Of a stretch of DNA of 64,000 bases, positions 17,601-25,515 are shown one piece after another. The DNA lies in the NCBI GenBank assembly GCA_015233155.1, contig JADFYG010000021.1, positions 1 through 64,000 of the forward strand, given 5' to 3'. Position 1 is the first letter of the stretch. Each line of letters begins with the position of its first letter. The DNA comes from Candidatus Rifleibacteriota bacterium. GTDB lineage: Bacteria > Muiribacteriota > Ozemobacteria > Ozemobacterales > Ozemobacteraceae. A program made the position numbers and the translations under genes. The notes below the pieces were generated by a model. The model was not told the DNA's origin. It searched no databases and worked only from the letters and a program-made list of their open reading frames with translations.

Positions 17601-18252
17601 CGCGGTCATGAGTGACATTGCCGCCCTGGACAAACGTGCGGCGGTTCTGCTCGGGCGGCATGTCCCCGGCTATCGAGAAATTATCGCAAGCGAGTTGCCC
17701 TATTTTGTTCGGGAGTCGGTGGCGTTAATTTTCGGAAAACGTTTCGCGGAGGCGAATGCGAAGCGGTGCCTGCGTGCGGCGGCGGCAGTGTGGGCCGATG
17801 TAAGGGTGAGGGAAGAACTCGTCGCGCCGACTTGTCTCTTTGCCATGCTTTATCTGCGTTACCTGGCTGAGGATTCCGACAGTTGGGACGAAACCAAAGA
17901 ACACGAGAGCCGAACGACGCGGGAAGAAGAACTTATACGTGACACTGGTAGCGGAGCCTTCGCCGCTTTGTGCGCGGAGCGCCCCGGCGACCGATGGAGC
18001 GTTCTGCAGACCGTCATAGAATTCGAAGATGCCTCACGGATTCTGCTTGCACGCGAGCTGACGATCGAGGAAAAGCGCGAGTTTGTCGATCTGAGAATCG
18101 AGGGCTGGCTTCGCACACTTCCTGACGCGCTTTCAAAGGAGTTGCGATCTGAGTGGTCCCGGCTGCGCGAGTTTGGAAAGGCGGAGCTGACTCTTCGCAC
18201 CATCGAACAACTGATCATGCTGGAGAAGCTGAGAGGCTCCCGCGGAGCGTAA
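14665..18252 (+). CDS. Fusion of aspartate-aminotransferase-like domain and archaeal-type PEP carboxylase
   Basis: 1195 residues, starting at TTG with a strong AGGAG site (14651-14655). Residues ~30-440 are a fold-type I class I/II aminotransferase: NNPHNPTG (191-198), DSVY (223-226), PLP lysine in SGLSK (Lys257) and substrate arginine in RLSYG (Arg417). From ~460 to ~1090 the sequence matches archaeal-type PEP carboxylase (PpcA): GTKHPDS (504-510), RVPNPWIE (606-613), VPLVEN (714-719), VFVAMSD (765-771), GAGRAGFRGGFDPE (818-831) and VSLPRAINY (961-969). The last ~100 residues are charged and helical. PEP plus bicarbonate would give oxaloacetate, and transamination would give aspartate, so the two steps are consecutive. 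Free-standing PpcA is ~500 residues. I know no such fusion; all key motifs I can check are present. Confidence 0.85.
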   Translation: MNTTSSPSESASAKYPDRNLSVSARSTPEPLVRAFARRVQQEGALDLTQGDYKNADFAPHPEVVRAAQRITRNTVHSYGPAVGRMDVRGEIVEFFNRDGLLDYPTSDVRFQPDEVMFTPGTRAGLAMLLEVLGSDGSGVVVPRPSWEYDWFIERAGKRIVELPTTPPEFLPDPVALDHILSRGDISSIIVNNPHNPTGRVYPRALVEELVRVAVKHRVYVLYDSVYQRLDYVNSFVNPAFANPEWRDWVVTMSGLSKMDMFGASTGIRACWIVLSDQIKTGGIRAREVIANLSAWLVATPSTLAQDWALAALQGPLASIRRPSPYMRERRDFMIKAVDALAPLGVERTDFGGTFYAPLAFPGLVGESFSKLRNGVHERAVVQNSVDAFEFLLSGGVGGIPFIAFTGGEDGRYGTWQRLSYGSKDVRELEVFIDRVRSRIERQGRLGASAPLAVVKKPTIEEAVWESECSEFGYDALDMIDPEAFKEARRVFLEHPNLGAVRITGTKHPDSTTHRSEQLARAIQFVPEGAPKRARKVLTHLEWNPYVDARQEFEETIRDLLGPCNEELLDYEGRQISPEWVDVPEKVVLALLRHGIIPGQDRHLLFRVPNPWIEQDEEKISKILASVARANFLFLLACDRLGITPVQNAIYELSVPQVNSRAELGAVIKIGTLYIQAIESLFQGSSERIDAFLSQRIPIARRAELMALVARVRLVPLVENVGALAHIPELLDYYYQALERNRGLADLPTPESFRTRFDKTEAIVRVFVAMSDTAEQSGKIAADVAYTLTVSAREEAEQRLAKRAERIGEPAPSVTFLIGAGRAGFRGGFDPEHEGVISQFARADGVTIQGIRADSPSGAEGLASSLRAAAAAKRLSPAVGTAERESLLKLLETGVKAHTETLLRIAPLIAPAGGLVPQTRVRIRATGSVNYGRSIPVYPEEWCRDLKLPDNRDLRDAWPEGVSLPRAINYNLGCTTLGLPAVMSDIAALDKRAAVLLGRHVPGYREIIASELPYFVRESVALIFGKRFAEANAKRCLRAAAAVWADVRVREELVAPTCLFAMLYLRYLAEDSDSWDETKEHESRTTREEELIRDTGSGAFAALCAERPGDRWSVLQTVIEFEDASRILLARELTIEEKREFVDLRIEGWLRTLPDALSKELRSEWSRLREFGKAELTLRTIEQLIMLEKLRGSRGA

Positions 18253-18306
18253 GTAATGTAAATAATTCAACCGGCATTTTTTCCGGATGTTTTTTCATTC
18301 GTCGGG

Positions 18307-18335
18307 TGGATTTTCCGATAATACATGAATATAAT
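18307..18335 (+). promoter_or_regulatory. Possible sigma-70-like promoter of the ferritin-like gene
   Basis: TATAAT at 18330-18335 with a poor -35 (TGGATT, 17-bp spacing) about 33 bp upstream of the start codon at 18369. Confidence 0.4.
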
Positions 18336-18368
18336 ATACTTTAAGCAACTAAAAAGTAGGAGGGGTCT

Positions 18369-18845
18369 ATGAACATTTTCACGTTCGCGATGCAAAAGGA
18401 AGTTCAGTCAGAGGCTATGTACAGAAAATTGGCGAAAGCGGCTGTCAATAAGGGGATGAAAACCATTTTTACTATGCTTGCCGACAGCGAAAAGCAACAT
18501 TATGAGACTGTCGTAAAGATGGAAAAAGATGAGAAGGCTGAGCTTTCCGAATGTAAGGTTCTCGATGATTCAAGAGAAATCATGTCGAAATTCAGGGCGG
18601 AAAAACTGAAGTTCAAACTCGACAGTTCGCAGATTGAAATTTACAAGGAAGCCCAGGAAATAGAAAAAGTGAGCGAACAATTCTATCGCGAAAAGGCTCG
18701 TGAAACGAAATATGATCACCATAAAAAACTATTATTGAGTCTGGCCGAAGAGGAGTTTAATCATTTCACCATCCTTGAGGAAATCATCGAGATGATCAGC
18801 AGTCCTGAATCGCGCCTGGAAAGTGCCGAATTCAACAAGCGCTAA
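18369..18845 (+). CDS. Ferritin-like / rubrerythrin-type di-iron protein
   Basis: 158 residues with a strong AGGAGGGG site. Four-helix-bundle pattern with the two EExxH-type half-sites: KEVQSEAMY (~10-18) and LADSEKQHYE (~40-49) in the first half, EAQEIEKVSEQFY (~96-108) and LAEEEFNHF (~122-130) in the second. These supply the Glu/His ligands of a di-iron centre. There is no C-terminal rubredoxin domain, so it is a 'ferritin-like domain' or sulerythrin-type protein; in anaerobes such proteins reduce peroxide or hold iron. Monocistronic, with repeat elements downstream. Confidence 0.85.
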   Translation: MNIFTFAMQKEVQSEAMYRKLAKAAVNKGMKTIFTMLADSEKQHYETVVKMEKDEKAELSECKVLDDSREIMSKFRAEKLKFKLDSSQIEIYKEAQEIEKVSEQFYREKARETKYDHHKKLLLSLAEEEFNHFTILEEIIEMISSPESRLESAEFNKR

Positions 18846-18946
18846 TCCAATTATGTGAAAAAATGTTTCTTCAAAAAAAGTCAGGTTAGAAATATATTCA
18901 TCCCTTGGGGGGGATTGAAACCATATGCGCTTAATCAGGAATAGTT

Positions 18947-19022
18947 TGTCATCTCGAACGAATGTGAGAGATCTCAAAATCCTCCGGAGATCCTCTCAGG
19001 CGTCCAAATGGAGAATTACTGG
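18947..19022. repeat. Partial repeats: TCGAACGAATGTGAGAG segment and family C right end
   Basis: TTGTCATCTCGAACGAATGTGAGAGATCTC (18947-18976) matches the left arm of the palindrome at 40953-41019. It runs into GAGATCCTCTCAGGCGTCC and AAATGGAGAATTAC, which matches the right end of the 43251-43417 element. This looks like a nested pile of element fragments. Confidence 0.6.
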
Positions 19023-19031
19023 CTGAATGTG

Positions 19032-19186
19032 CAGGGTCATTTAATTCTCCACCGTAGAATGGCTTGAATAGACTGATTTCAACGAATGGTAGGGCGGGAC
19101 CGCCGGGCCCGCCGAGAAAGCTCGTGGCAAAAGGCGCGGCGCGCCCGGCGGTCGCTGCCCTACCGGTCGAGAATTAAATGACCCTG
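19032..19186. mobile_element. 155-bp palindromic element, family A, with 9-bp target duplication
   Basis: Terminal inverted repeats CAGGGTCATTTAATTCTC (19032-19049) and GAGAATTAAATGACCCTG (19169-19186) are perfect over 18 bp. CTGAATGTG flanks both sides (19023-19031 and 19187-19195). The centre is the GC-rich hairpin (19088-19164). It is inverted relative to the copies at 39490 and 47970. No coding capacity, so it needs a transposase from elsewhere. Confidence 0.88.
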
Positions 19187-19241
19187 CTGAATGTGACCGA
19201 AGGTTGCTTTCGGCGCTCGAATAGTTTATCGTAAGTGCCTG

Positions 19242-20339
19242 ATGCGAGTCTCTGACATCAACTTACTGCAATGTCTGGACTGTGCCGGTGATCTTTATCT
19301 GAGACAGGGCACTCCGGACGGTCATATCATCGTCCAGGGAATTTTAGTCTGCGCCCAATGTGGTTCATGGTATCCGATAGTTGATGAAGTTGGGATTTTT
19401 TTCAAACCTGCCCTTTTGAGCAACTATTTGAGCCCCAGAGAGTCTGAAGTAATTCGCAGTTTTGGTTTGTCTCCCTCGTTGCCTAAAACAGCCACAGACG
19501 AGGAAAAGCGACAACTTGCCGTCAGTCAGAACTGGGAATTCGAATGGAATATTATTCATCCTTTTGAAAAAAAAGATCTGACCGGCAATGGTTTCTTCGG
19601 GGCTGAAGTTTTCTGGAATTTTATCCCCCTCGAACGGTACGAAATTCATAACAAAATCGTGTTTATCGGCTGTGGCGCAAGAGGACGAGAAGCTTTTCAT
19701 GTAGCTCAGGAAAACCCATCTCTTATCATAATCAATGAAATTGGCTCAGAAATTTACTCCATAAAAGATCTTTTTTCAGACAGTCCTGTTCCCATTCTGC
19801 TTCTACGCGGAGATCTGACGTCTCTCCCATTGAAAGATCACACAGTCAATGTGGCGATATGCGATCATGCGCTGCAACACATTCCGGATTATCAAAAGGC
19901 TTTCTCTGTCCTCAGTCGCATTGTCTGCTCGGGGGGAATGACAGCTATTTGTGTGTATAGTCTCGAAAACAATTTTCTCATGACAGATATTATTGAGCCG
20001 CTTAAACAATTTTTTCACTTTTTACCGATTCGTTTTCAACACCTTCTTGGATTTGTCCCAGCCTTGTTTTTCGCCGTTTTGATCGCCGGTTTTTATCGGC
20101 CGGTTCATTTTCTTTTTCCAGTGATGTATAAATATCTTCCTTTGGTCGAACATTTTGAGATGTGGGGCGGATGCTCACTAAAATTCCTCTGGACCGCCTG
20201 CTTTGACCTGATTCACGCTCCCGTTTCTCACCACTTCGACGAGGATGAAATGAAGCAACTTGCCGCGTCTAACCTGCTCCGGATTGAACTTTTAAAAAAT
20301 ACAAATCAGACTCTATGGTCAATGATCTGCAAAAAGTAA
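19242..20339 (+). CDS. SAM-dependent methyltransferase with N-terminal zinc-ribbon (Trm112-like)
   Basis: 365 residues. Residues ~10-50 hold CLDC and CAQC pairs in a Trm112-type zinc ribbon with the typical ending YPIVDEVGIFF. The class I Rossmann domain follows: VFIGCGARGREAF (~140-152, a divergent GxGxG), an acidic NEIGSEIY at strand 2, LRGDLTSLPLKD and ICDHALQHIPD. The C-terminal ~100 residues contain a hydrophobic stretch that may anchor it to membrane. This fusion occurs in methyltransferases near cell-surface polysaccharide or lipid genes, but the substrate cannot be told. It lies alone between repeats and the convergent CoA-ligase genes, and its ribosome site is poor. Confidence 0.75.
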   Translation: MRVSDINLLQCLDCAGDLYLRQGTPDGHIIVQGILVCAQCGSWYPIVDEVGIFFKPALLSNYLSPRESEVIRSFGLSPSLPKTATDEEKRQLAVSQNWEFEWNIIHPFEKKDLTGNGFFGAEVFWNFIPLERYEIHNKIVFIGCGARGREAFHVAQENPSLIIINEIGSEIYSIKDLFSDSPVPILLLRGDLTSLPLKDHTVNVAICDHALQHIPDYQKAFSVLSRIVCSGGMTAICVYSLENNFLMTDIIEPLKQFFHFLPIRFQHLLGFVPALFFAVLIAGFYRPVHFLFPVMYKYLPLVEHFEMWGGCSLKFLWTACFDLIHAPVSHHFDEDEMKQLAASNLLRIELLKNTNQTLWSMICKK

Positions 20340-20373
20340 ACTCCAACCGGATTGATTGTTCTTGAAAAAGAGC

Positions 20374-21339
20374 TTAGAGTCCCAGTATTTTTGCGGTTTG
20401 TGCGAATACGGCATCGGGGCGGTCGATCACGATTATGCCTTGCTCTTCCAGCGCCTTTCGTTTGAAATGATACGTTTCAGCCTCATTGCGGATCATCGCG
20501 CCGGCATGACTTTGGGCAACGCCAGCCTTCGTGTATTTCCCGCCCAGAAAGACGACGATTGGTTTGGTGACAGCCCCGGCTTTTACGGCATCCGCTAAAT
20601 CGTTTTCCTGGGTCGTGCCGGTTTCGCCATAGACCACTATTACTTTTGTACGCGGGTCTTTCTCGAAGGCCTTGGCGGCATCAACCATCGAAACGCCAGG
20701 CATGGGGTCGCCACCTATACACATCACCGCGCTGACGCCCGGATACTTTTCGCCCCACAACGGGCCGAATGTTCCATCCTCGCGCGGACCCTGCAGATTC
20801 GGTCGACAGTGGAAAGCACCCAGCAATTGCGATAAACCTCCTGATCGCGAGATGACTCCAACGCAGCCTGGCAGGTAGTTCTTCTTTGCCCATGCAGCAC
20901 TTCCACCGATCATGCCAAAGAGATAACCGGAAGTATCGAGCATTCCGACCGTGTTGGGGCCCAGATATGTACAACTCCTGGCACTGGAATATTCCTTGAG
21001 CACCGCTTCGTCATGAGTTGGCACACCATCGGCCGTAAGAACCGTAAACCTGATTCCCGCATCCATGATTTCCATGGCTGCTTTTTTGATTGCCCCAGCC
21101 GGAACATATGTGCAGGCGCAATTCAGCTCAGGAATTGCCTTTTTCGCCTCAGCGGGAGAGTTGAAAACCGGAACGCCGTTCACTTCCTGGCCGCCCTTTC
21201 CGGGAGTGCAGCCGGCGACAACACTGGTGCCCATTTGCATCATCAGTTTGGCGCTGTTTTGCCCCTGGTTTCCTGTAATGCCGACTATCAAAACCTTTGG
21301 AATTTCAATTCCCACGAGATATTTCAGTATTCCGCTCAT
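20374..21339 (-). CDS. NDP-forming acyl-CoA ligase, alpha subunit (SucD-like)
   Basis: 321 residues. CoA-binding Rossmann domain at the N-terminus (VGITGNQGQNSAKLM, ~19-33), YVPAGAIKKAA, GPNTVGML (~125), SRSGGLSQLLG (~165) and the phosphohistidine motif SHAGAM near residue 275. These are the landmarks of SucD in succinyl-CoA synthetase and of ADP-forming acetyl-CoA synthetases. The enzyme makes an acyl phosphate/CoA thioester exchange linked to ATP or GTP. The gene starts inside the stop of the beta gene (ATGA). Substrate is uncertain: no TCA-cycle genes are near, and the beta subunit is atypical, so I avoid the name sucD. Confidence 0.82.
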   Translation of the reverse strand: MSGILKYLVGIEIPKVLIVGITGNQGQNSAKLMMQMGTSVVAGCTPGKGGQEVNGVPVFNSPAEAKKAIPELNCACTYVPAGAIKKAAMEIMDAGIRFTVLTADGVPTHDEAVLKEYSSARSCTYLGPNTVGMLDTSGYLFGMIGGSAAWAKKNYLPGCVGVISRSGGLSQLLGAFHCRPNLQGPREDGTFGPLWGEKYPGVSAVMCIGGDPMPGVSMVDAAKAFEKDPRTKVIVVYGETGTTQENDLADAVKAGAVTKPIVVFLGGKYTKAGVAQSHAGAMIRNEAETYHFKRKALEEQGIIVIDRPDAVFAQTAKILGL

Positions 21340-22826
21340 CGGGTCACCTCCGGCATATCAAGCCTTATGCGCAGTTCACCATTACTTTCGAGGAGAGATA
21401 CCACTTCGCACATCAGACAACCGATACAACGCGCGCCTTCCGCCAGTTCGATCGCGTGTTTTGCGGCATTCCAGACAAGAACATTCTTCGGACATGCGGC
21501 CACGCAAGGCGGAGCCTCATTCGAAGGCCATTTGTCCGGGTAGAAAAAGAAATCTCCCGGTGGAACCGTGACGCGAAATGAAGGCTCTCCCTCTGGTTGC
21601 GGCGTCGGCTTCACCTTGATTCGATCTTTTGTCGCAAGTTTTCCGATTTCGTCCACCATGGCGTTTGGGAAAGTATGAGGAAGATATGTTTTAACCTTGA
21701 CCGGTAATCCAGGTGCGACTTTTTCTATAAGTTCGCGGCCCTTGTCTTCATCCGTGCCGCCAAAGCGCAGTAGCGCCGGGAGAGGGGTAGGGCTTTCACG
21801 TAATCCCTTCCAAATCGCTGCAGCCAGATAATACTGGTTCTGAAAACCCATTCCCGAGCCGGTGAGCAATAGCACGTGCGAACCTTCCATCTCGAGAATA
21901 GCCCGCAGAACCCGGTAACTTTTGAACGCAGACAAACCGCCAGATGTGTCGGATTCGTTCATGGAAAAAATATCCTGACGGCCTCCGGTGGCCATTTCCC
22001 AGAGCATCTTTCCACCGCCGCCGCACAGATTTGTAGCCACGCGCCATGCACTCTCCGGTGGCAATGCGCGTTCTTCGCGAATGAAAGCTGTTCCGGCGGG
22101 ATCGCCTTCGTTTATTTTATCGACAACGCGCTCAAGGCGACTCTTTTCTTCTTTAGCGGAAGAAGTGACCGAGAAAAGCTCCTTATCCGTCTTGCTCACC
22201 GCCTGGTTCTCAAACTCCGCCCGACAATCGACGACAAGCAATGAGCCGTCTTCCAGTACTCCGATAGGGTTGGCTTCAAGCACTATAAGCTTGTAATTGG
22301 CAAAAGTCCGGCAGAATCCTTCCAGAAAAGAACCGATGGTATGAGCATTTTCCAGGCCTGTGAGGTGCCTGGTGAGATCAGCGGCGGTCGGCAGGTTGAG
22401 CAGGGAAAAGTGGATCTTGCGCAGGCTTTCAGATCTTTCCTCGACCCCGGAGCCGCCCCGTGTGGAAAAAAGCAGAACTCCTCCGGGAAGTCTCCCTGTG
22501 CCGCCAAATTCCAGCATGCACGCGGCATAATATTCGCCGATCATTTTTACGGCGCCCGCAATCAAAACACCTTCGGCCTGCCCCCAGGAACCAGGGCTTA
22601 AAAGTTCTTTCAGATCAGATTCAATTTTAGCAACTGAATCGCTTCGACGTACGAGCCCTTGCGCTGCACGACTCGTAGCACCCGGGATCTGTGCTTTGAG
22701 ATAGACGGGAGGTTTGGGAAGAGGGCTGGGAAGTTCGGATCCTGCGGCAACGAACAATCCTTCAACCATGGGAACCTTTGAGTCTGCAAGAAGTATTCGC
22801 GTTTTGTATTCCGGAAGTGCGGGCAT
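21336..22826 (-). CDS. NDP-forming acyl-CoA ligase, beta subunit with C-terminal ferredoxin-like domain
   Basis: 496 residues from the ATG at 22826, which has an AAAGGAGATAAA site; the frame extends 24 codons upstream without one. Residues ~1-180 are the ATP-grasp half (VYLKAQIPGATSRAAQG, EYYAACMLE, LEANPIGVLEDGS) and ~230-390 the SucC-type carboxy-terminal domain (LLTGSGMGFQNQYYLA). The last ~80 residues carry CVAACP and CIGCLMC, enough Cys for one [4Fe-4S] cluster. SucC is normally ~390 residues and has no Fe-S domain. The tail suggests that the ligase docks with, or senses, a redox enzyme such as a ferredoxin-linked oxidoreductase; this is inference. Confidence 0.78.
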   Translation of the reverse strand: MPALPEYKTRILLADSKVPMVEGLFVAAGSELPSPLPKPPVYLKAQIPGATSRAAQGLVRRSDSVAKIESDLKELLSPGSWGQAEGVLIAGAVKMIGEYYAACMLEFGGTGRLPGGVLLFSTRGGSGVEERSESLRKIHFSLLNLPTAADLTRHLTGLENAHTIGSFLEGFCRTFANYKLIVLEANPIGVLEDGSLLVVDCRAEFENQAVSKTDKELFSVTSSAKEEKSRLERVVDKINEGDPAGTAFIREERALPPESAWRVATNLCGGGGKMLWEMATGGRQDIFSMNESDTSGGLSAFKSYRVLRAILEMEGSHVLLLTGSGMGFQNQYYLAAAIWKGLRESPTPLPALLRFGGTDEDKGRELIEKVAPGLPVKVKTYLPHTFPNAMVDEIGKLATKDRIKVKPTPQPEGEPSFRVTVPPGDFFFYPDKWPSNEAPPCVAACPKNVLVWNAAKHAIELAEGARCIGCLMCEVVSLLESNGELRIRLDMPEVTR

Positions 22827-22881
22827 TTTATCTCCTTTCGCACACCACGAGTATATTAAGCAGTCAGGCCTGTTTGTATCA

Positions 22882-22989
22882 TATATACAGAAGCGCAATG
22901 AAATTTATTTATGTATTCGGTCATAATTATCGCAGGGGCGGGTTTCAAACCCGCCCGATAAAACAAAATTCAGTAAACCTTATGTATAA
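22882..22989. repeat. Short palindromic repeat, family B (copy 2)
   Basis: Same layout as 1863-1968: ATATACAGAAGCGCAATGAA at the left, the GGGCGGGTTT-C-AAACCCGCCC palindrome in the centre, and TGTATAA at the right (22983-22989). It overlaps the unused upstream extension of the CoA-ligase beta frame. Confidence 0.8.
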
Positions 22990-23078
22990 AATGATTGCTT
23001 CACAGATATCTGTACGATGAATTGATGAGAAATGTCTACGTTTTTTTCACTCTGTATCGCCGGCAACCTCAGATAAAA

Positions 23079-23172
23079 GTTCTGCGGTCGCGCCCATATC
23101 ATAGTCTCGCCCTTGCAGGTTCTTCGTAGTGTCGAGAGCCGCGTTATAGACCATTCCTGAGTTTTTAATACG
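23079..23172. repeat. Family D repeat, internally deleted copy
   Basis: Shares AAAGTTCTG, ATATCATAG, TCGCCCTTGC, TGTCGAGAGCC, GTTATAGACCAT and GAGTTTTTAATACGTTTG in order with 8242-8396, but the GC-rich hairpin is reduced to a few bases. Confidence 0.7.
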
Positions 23173-23250
23173 TTTGCCCTGACCTCAGATTCCTTTCTGT
23201 TCGAAGAAGAGGCGGATTTGTGTTAGGATTCTCAGGCAAGGGGCAGACAT

Positions 23251-24741
23251 GTGATAGCGTTACTTCGAAAATTTATCGACTGGGTCGATGATCGGATAAA
23301 CCCGATTGTCGTCAAGGAACTGCGTCAGGCGGTACAAGGTCGTTTTGTAACCGGGGTCATGATGCTGTTTCTTATTCTCCAGATTCTGGTAATCTGTGTA
23401 ATGGTTTTGTCCGATCCGCAACGTGCGCAGGAGGATGCCATCGGCAGCCGCGTCTTTCAGGCGCTGCTTACTATGCTGATTGGTGCCTGCATGGTGTTGA
23501 TTCCGGCGCATGCAGCGCAGCGGCTTGCCGCCGAACGTGCCGACTCTGATCTTGATCTTTTCTATATTACTGTTCTCAAGCCCGGCAATATCATCATCGG
23601 GAAATGGGCGGCCGCCTTGCTTCTGGCACTTCTGATCTTTGGAACCTGCATGCCGTTTCTGTCGTTTACCTATATTTTGCGCGGCATCGACTTGCCGACT
23701 ATTTTTTTTATTCTCGCGGTAGGCTTCCTCGCGGTTTCGATAAGTATAGCTTTCGCTATTTTCGCCGGAACCATTCCTGTAGGCGGTTCATTGCGACGTA
23801 TTATTGAACCATTCGGCCTGATTGCATTGATAACCGGGTTTACAACCACCATGGCCATGTTGGATGACTTCACTCGTTCCGGCATTTTCTCCAGAATATA
23901 TTTGCGTGAAAATATTATTGCGGCAATCGTTATGGGAGTTTTTGCTGCCTTAGCTCTCTTGGTGTTCTATGTATTCGCGACCGCAATGATTTCACCACCA
24001 GCCGCCAATCGTGCCTATCCCGTTCGTCGGATGCTGACGTTCGTCTGGATGGTAGGTGCAGGCATGACCGTCCTGGCCTGTTCCAATTCAACTCCATCCG
24101 AATGTGAAAAAGCGGCTGAATTCTGGGGCTGGGTGACTGCGCTATGTTGTTTTCCAGCCATTGGTGCGGCCATTACCGAGCGCGAAGAATGGGGACCAAG
24201 AATTCGCAAAGAGATTCCCGACGGTTTTTTTCGCCGCGTGATCGCATTCGTCTTTTTCAGCGGGGCAGGTGGAGGAGTGATCTGGACAGCCATTTTACAT
24301 TTCTCGACGTGTCTTGTAATTTCCTTTTTTTTATCATGGACACCTGCCCCGGGTTATAGCGAAGGCAAGATTTCAGACCTTGACCAAATTGCAGGACTGG
24401 GCTTTTTCGCGATTGCCTACGGGCTCACCAGTGTAGCTCTCAGAAAAAAAATCTTTGCCGACCTGGTTCCGCCTCAGGCGACATGGCTGATGATGGCTAT
24501 ATCGATTGCAGTCTTAAGCCTGTTTCCAATGCTGCTGGGTTTTATGATCGACAGCAGGTTCGAACCGATGCTTTCTGTTTGCAACCCGTCTATGCTAACG
24601 GATGACACCGTTGGGCGCATGTCGTTTCTTTTTGGAAGCACCTGGATGTTCGTTTCGCTCGCGCTGGCGGTGCCGTGGTTTTTCGATCAGTTCAAGCGCT
24701 TCACCCCCCTCATCCCGCAACCTGTCAAAAGCGAGATTTAA
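23251..24741 (+). CDS. ABC-2-like multi-pass membrane permease
   Basis: 496 residues, GTG start. N-terminal NPIVVKELRQAVQGRF is the short amphipathic segment that begins many ABC-2 permeases. About 11-12 hydrophobic helices follow, with LAAERADSDLDLFYITVLKP as the cytoplasmic coupling region. No ATPase gene adjoins it. Related permeases are often found with DUF58/BatA/VWA genes, which here begin 3.3 kb downstream after unrelated small genes, so the group may have been split by insertions. Upstream sequence TTTGTGTTAGGATT recurs before the DUF58 gene. Confidence 0.7.
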   Translation: MIALLRKFIDWVDDRINPIVVKELRQAVQGRFVTGVMMLFLILQILVICVMVLSDPQRAQEDAIGSRVFQALLTMLIGACMVLIPAHAAQRLAAERADSDLDLFYITVLKPGNIIIGKWAAALLLALLIFGTCMPFLSFTYILRGIDLPTIFFILAVGFLAVSISIAFAIFAGTIPVGGSLRRIIEPFGLIALITGFTTTMAMLDDFTRSGIFSRIYLRENIIAAIVMGVFAALALLVFYVFATAMISPPAANRAYPVRRMLTFVWMVGAGMTVLACSNSTPSECEKAAEFWGWVTALCCFPAIGAAITEREEWGPRIRKEIPDGFFRRVIAFVFFSGAGGGVIWTAILHFSTCLVISFFLSWTPAPGYSEGKISDLDQIAGLGFFAIAYGLTSVALRKKIFADLVPPQATWLMMAISIAVLSLFPMLLGFMIDSRFEPMLSVCNPSMLTDDTVGRMSFLFGSTWMFVSLALAVPWFFDQFKRFTPLIPQPVKSEI

Positions 24742-24805
24742 TCATGCCGGAATTGAAGTATGATTTCATCCCGACTTCGTAGTGGGTGTAAAGGTGCATG
24801 CAAAA

Positions 24806-25249
24806 ATGATGAATCTATTACAACCTTTGAAAAACATCGCAATTCCCGTTGTCTTTTTTTGCCTTACCACCCTGGGATCTGCCTGGGGACAGAAAGCTGA
24901 TGGATCGTCCGGGAGCGCGGCGTATGACCGTATCGTGATAGCGCAGGAGTTCGGAACGATCTCGCTCAGGGAATCCGTGATATTGCGTGCGAAACTCCTT
25001 TACGCTCCGTCATTGCTCAAGGATTCAGAATTTGCTCTCCAGCCTGGTGAAAAGGTTTTCCTCGAATGTCTGACCGGCTTCGACAAAGACATTCATCGCG
25101 TTTTTCCCGAACTATCCAATGAAGAACGACGATTCCTTGCATCATTAACTCCTGATCTACAGGCGATAATTGAGGCCAGAGAAGAGGAGGAAAGAAAAAC
25201 CGGTCATACTCACGGGATATCTTCAGATTCGGGCAAATTACGACAATGA
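24806..25249 (+). CDS. Hypothetical secreted protein
   Basis: About 147 residues from ATG 24806 (AAAGGTG site at 24791-24795); a GTG at 24782 is a weaker choice. A signal peptide (residues ~1-29, ending near SAWGQ) is followed by a ~115-residue mature domain rich in Glu/Arg helices and a His-containing tail. No family recognised. It lies 64 bp after the permease gene on the same strand and may be cotranscribed. Confidence 0.55.
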   Translation: MMNLLQPLKNIAIPVVFFCLTTLGSAWGQKADGSSGSAAYDRIVIAQEFGTISLRESVILRAKLLYAPSLLKDSEFALQPGEKVFLECLTGFDKDIHRVFPELSNEERRFLASLTPDLQAIIEAREEEERKTGHTHGISSDSGKLRQ

Positions 25250-25515
25250 GGTCGGTCGAGGATTTGGCGTGGACAGGAGCTAAGGTACATATAAAGACTG
25301 ATCAAGAATAAATGTCCTGCCCTGAATCGGTCACCTTTAGCGTCGTATTTTGCCGCCATTTTTGTTTTGCGTTTAATAAACTCACGCTGGGCGCTCGTGT
25401 CGGATCAACAGACGGAACCAGCAGCCGAACAAACGGCCAGGCCATGAGGATGTTCCAAAGGTCGTGCCACAAAAATCTGGAAAGTGGTTATTCAGGACAG
25501 AGCCGTCTTACTGGA
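25250..25515. other. Gene-poor stretch before the toxin-antitoxin module
   Basis: About 265 bp. One short open frame (25312-25536) has no ribosome site and no recognisable domain. I see no repeat or RNA; it looks like decayed sequence next to a probably transferred module. Confidence 0.4.

Noticed and set aside
22827-22898. 24-residue extension of the CoA-ligase beta subunit
   Set aside because: It lies partly in a repeat element, lacks a ribosome site and has no homology feature; ATG 22826 has a strong AAAGGAG site.
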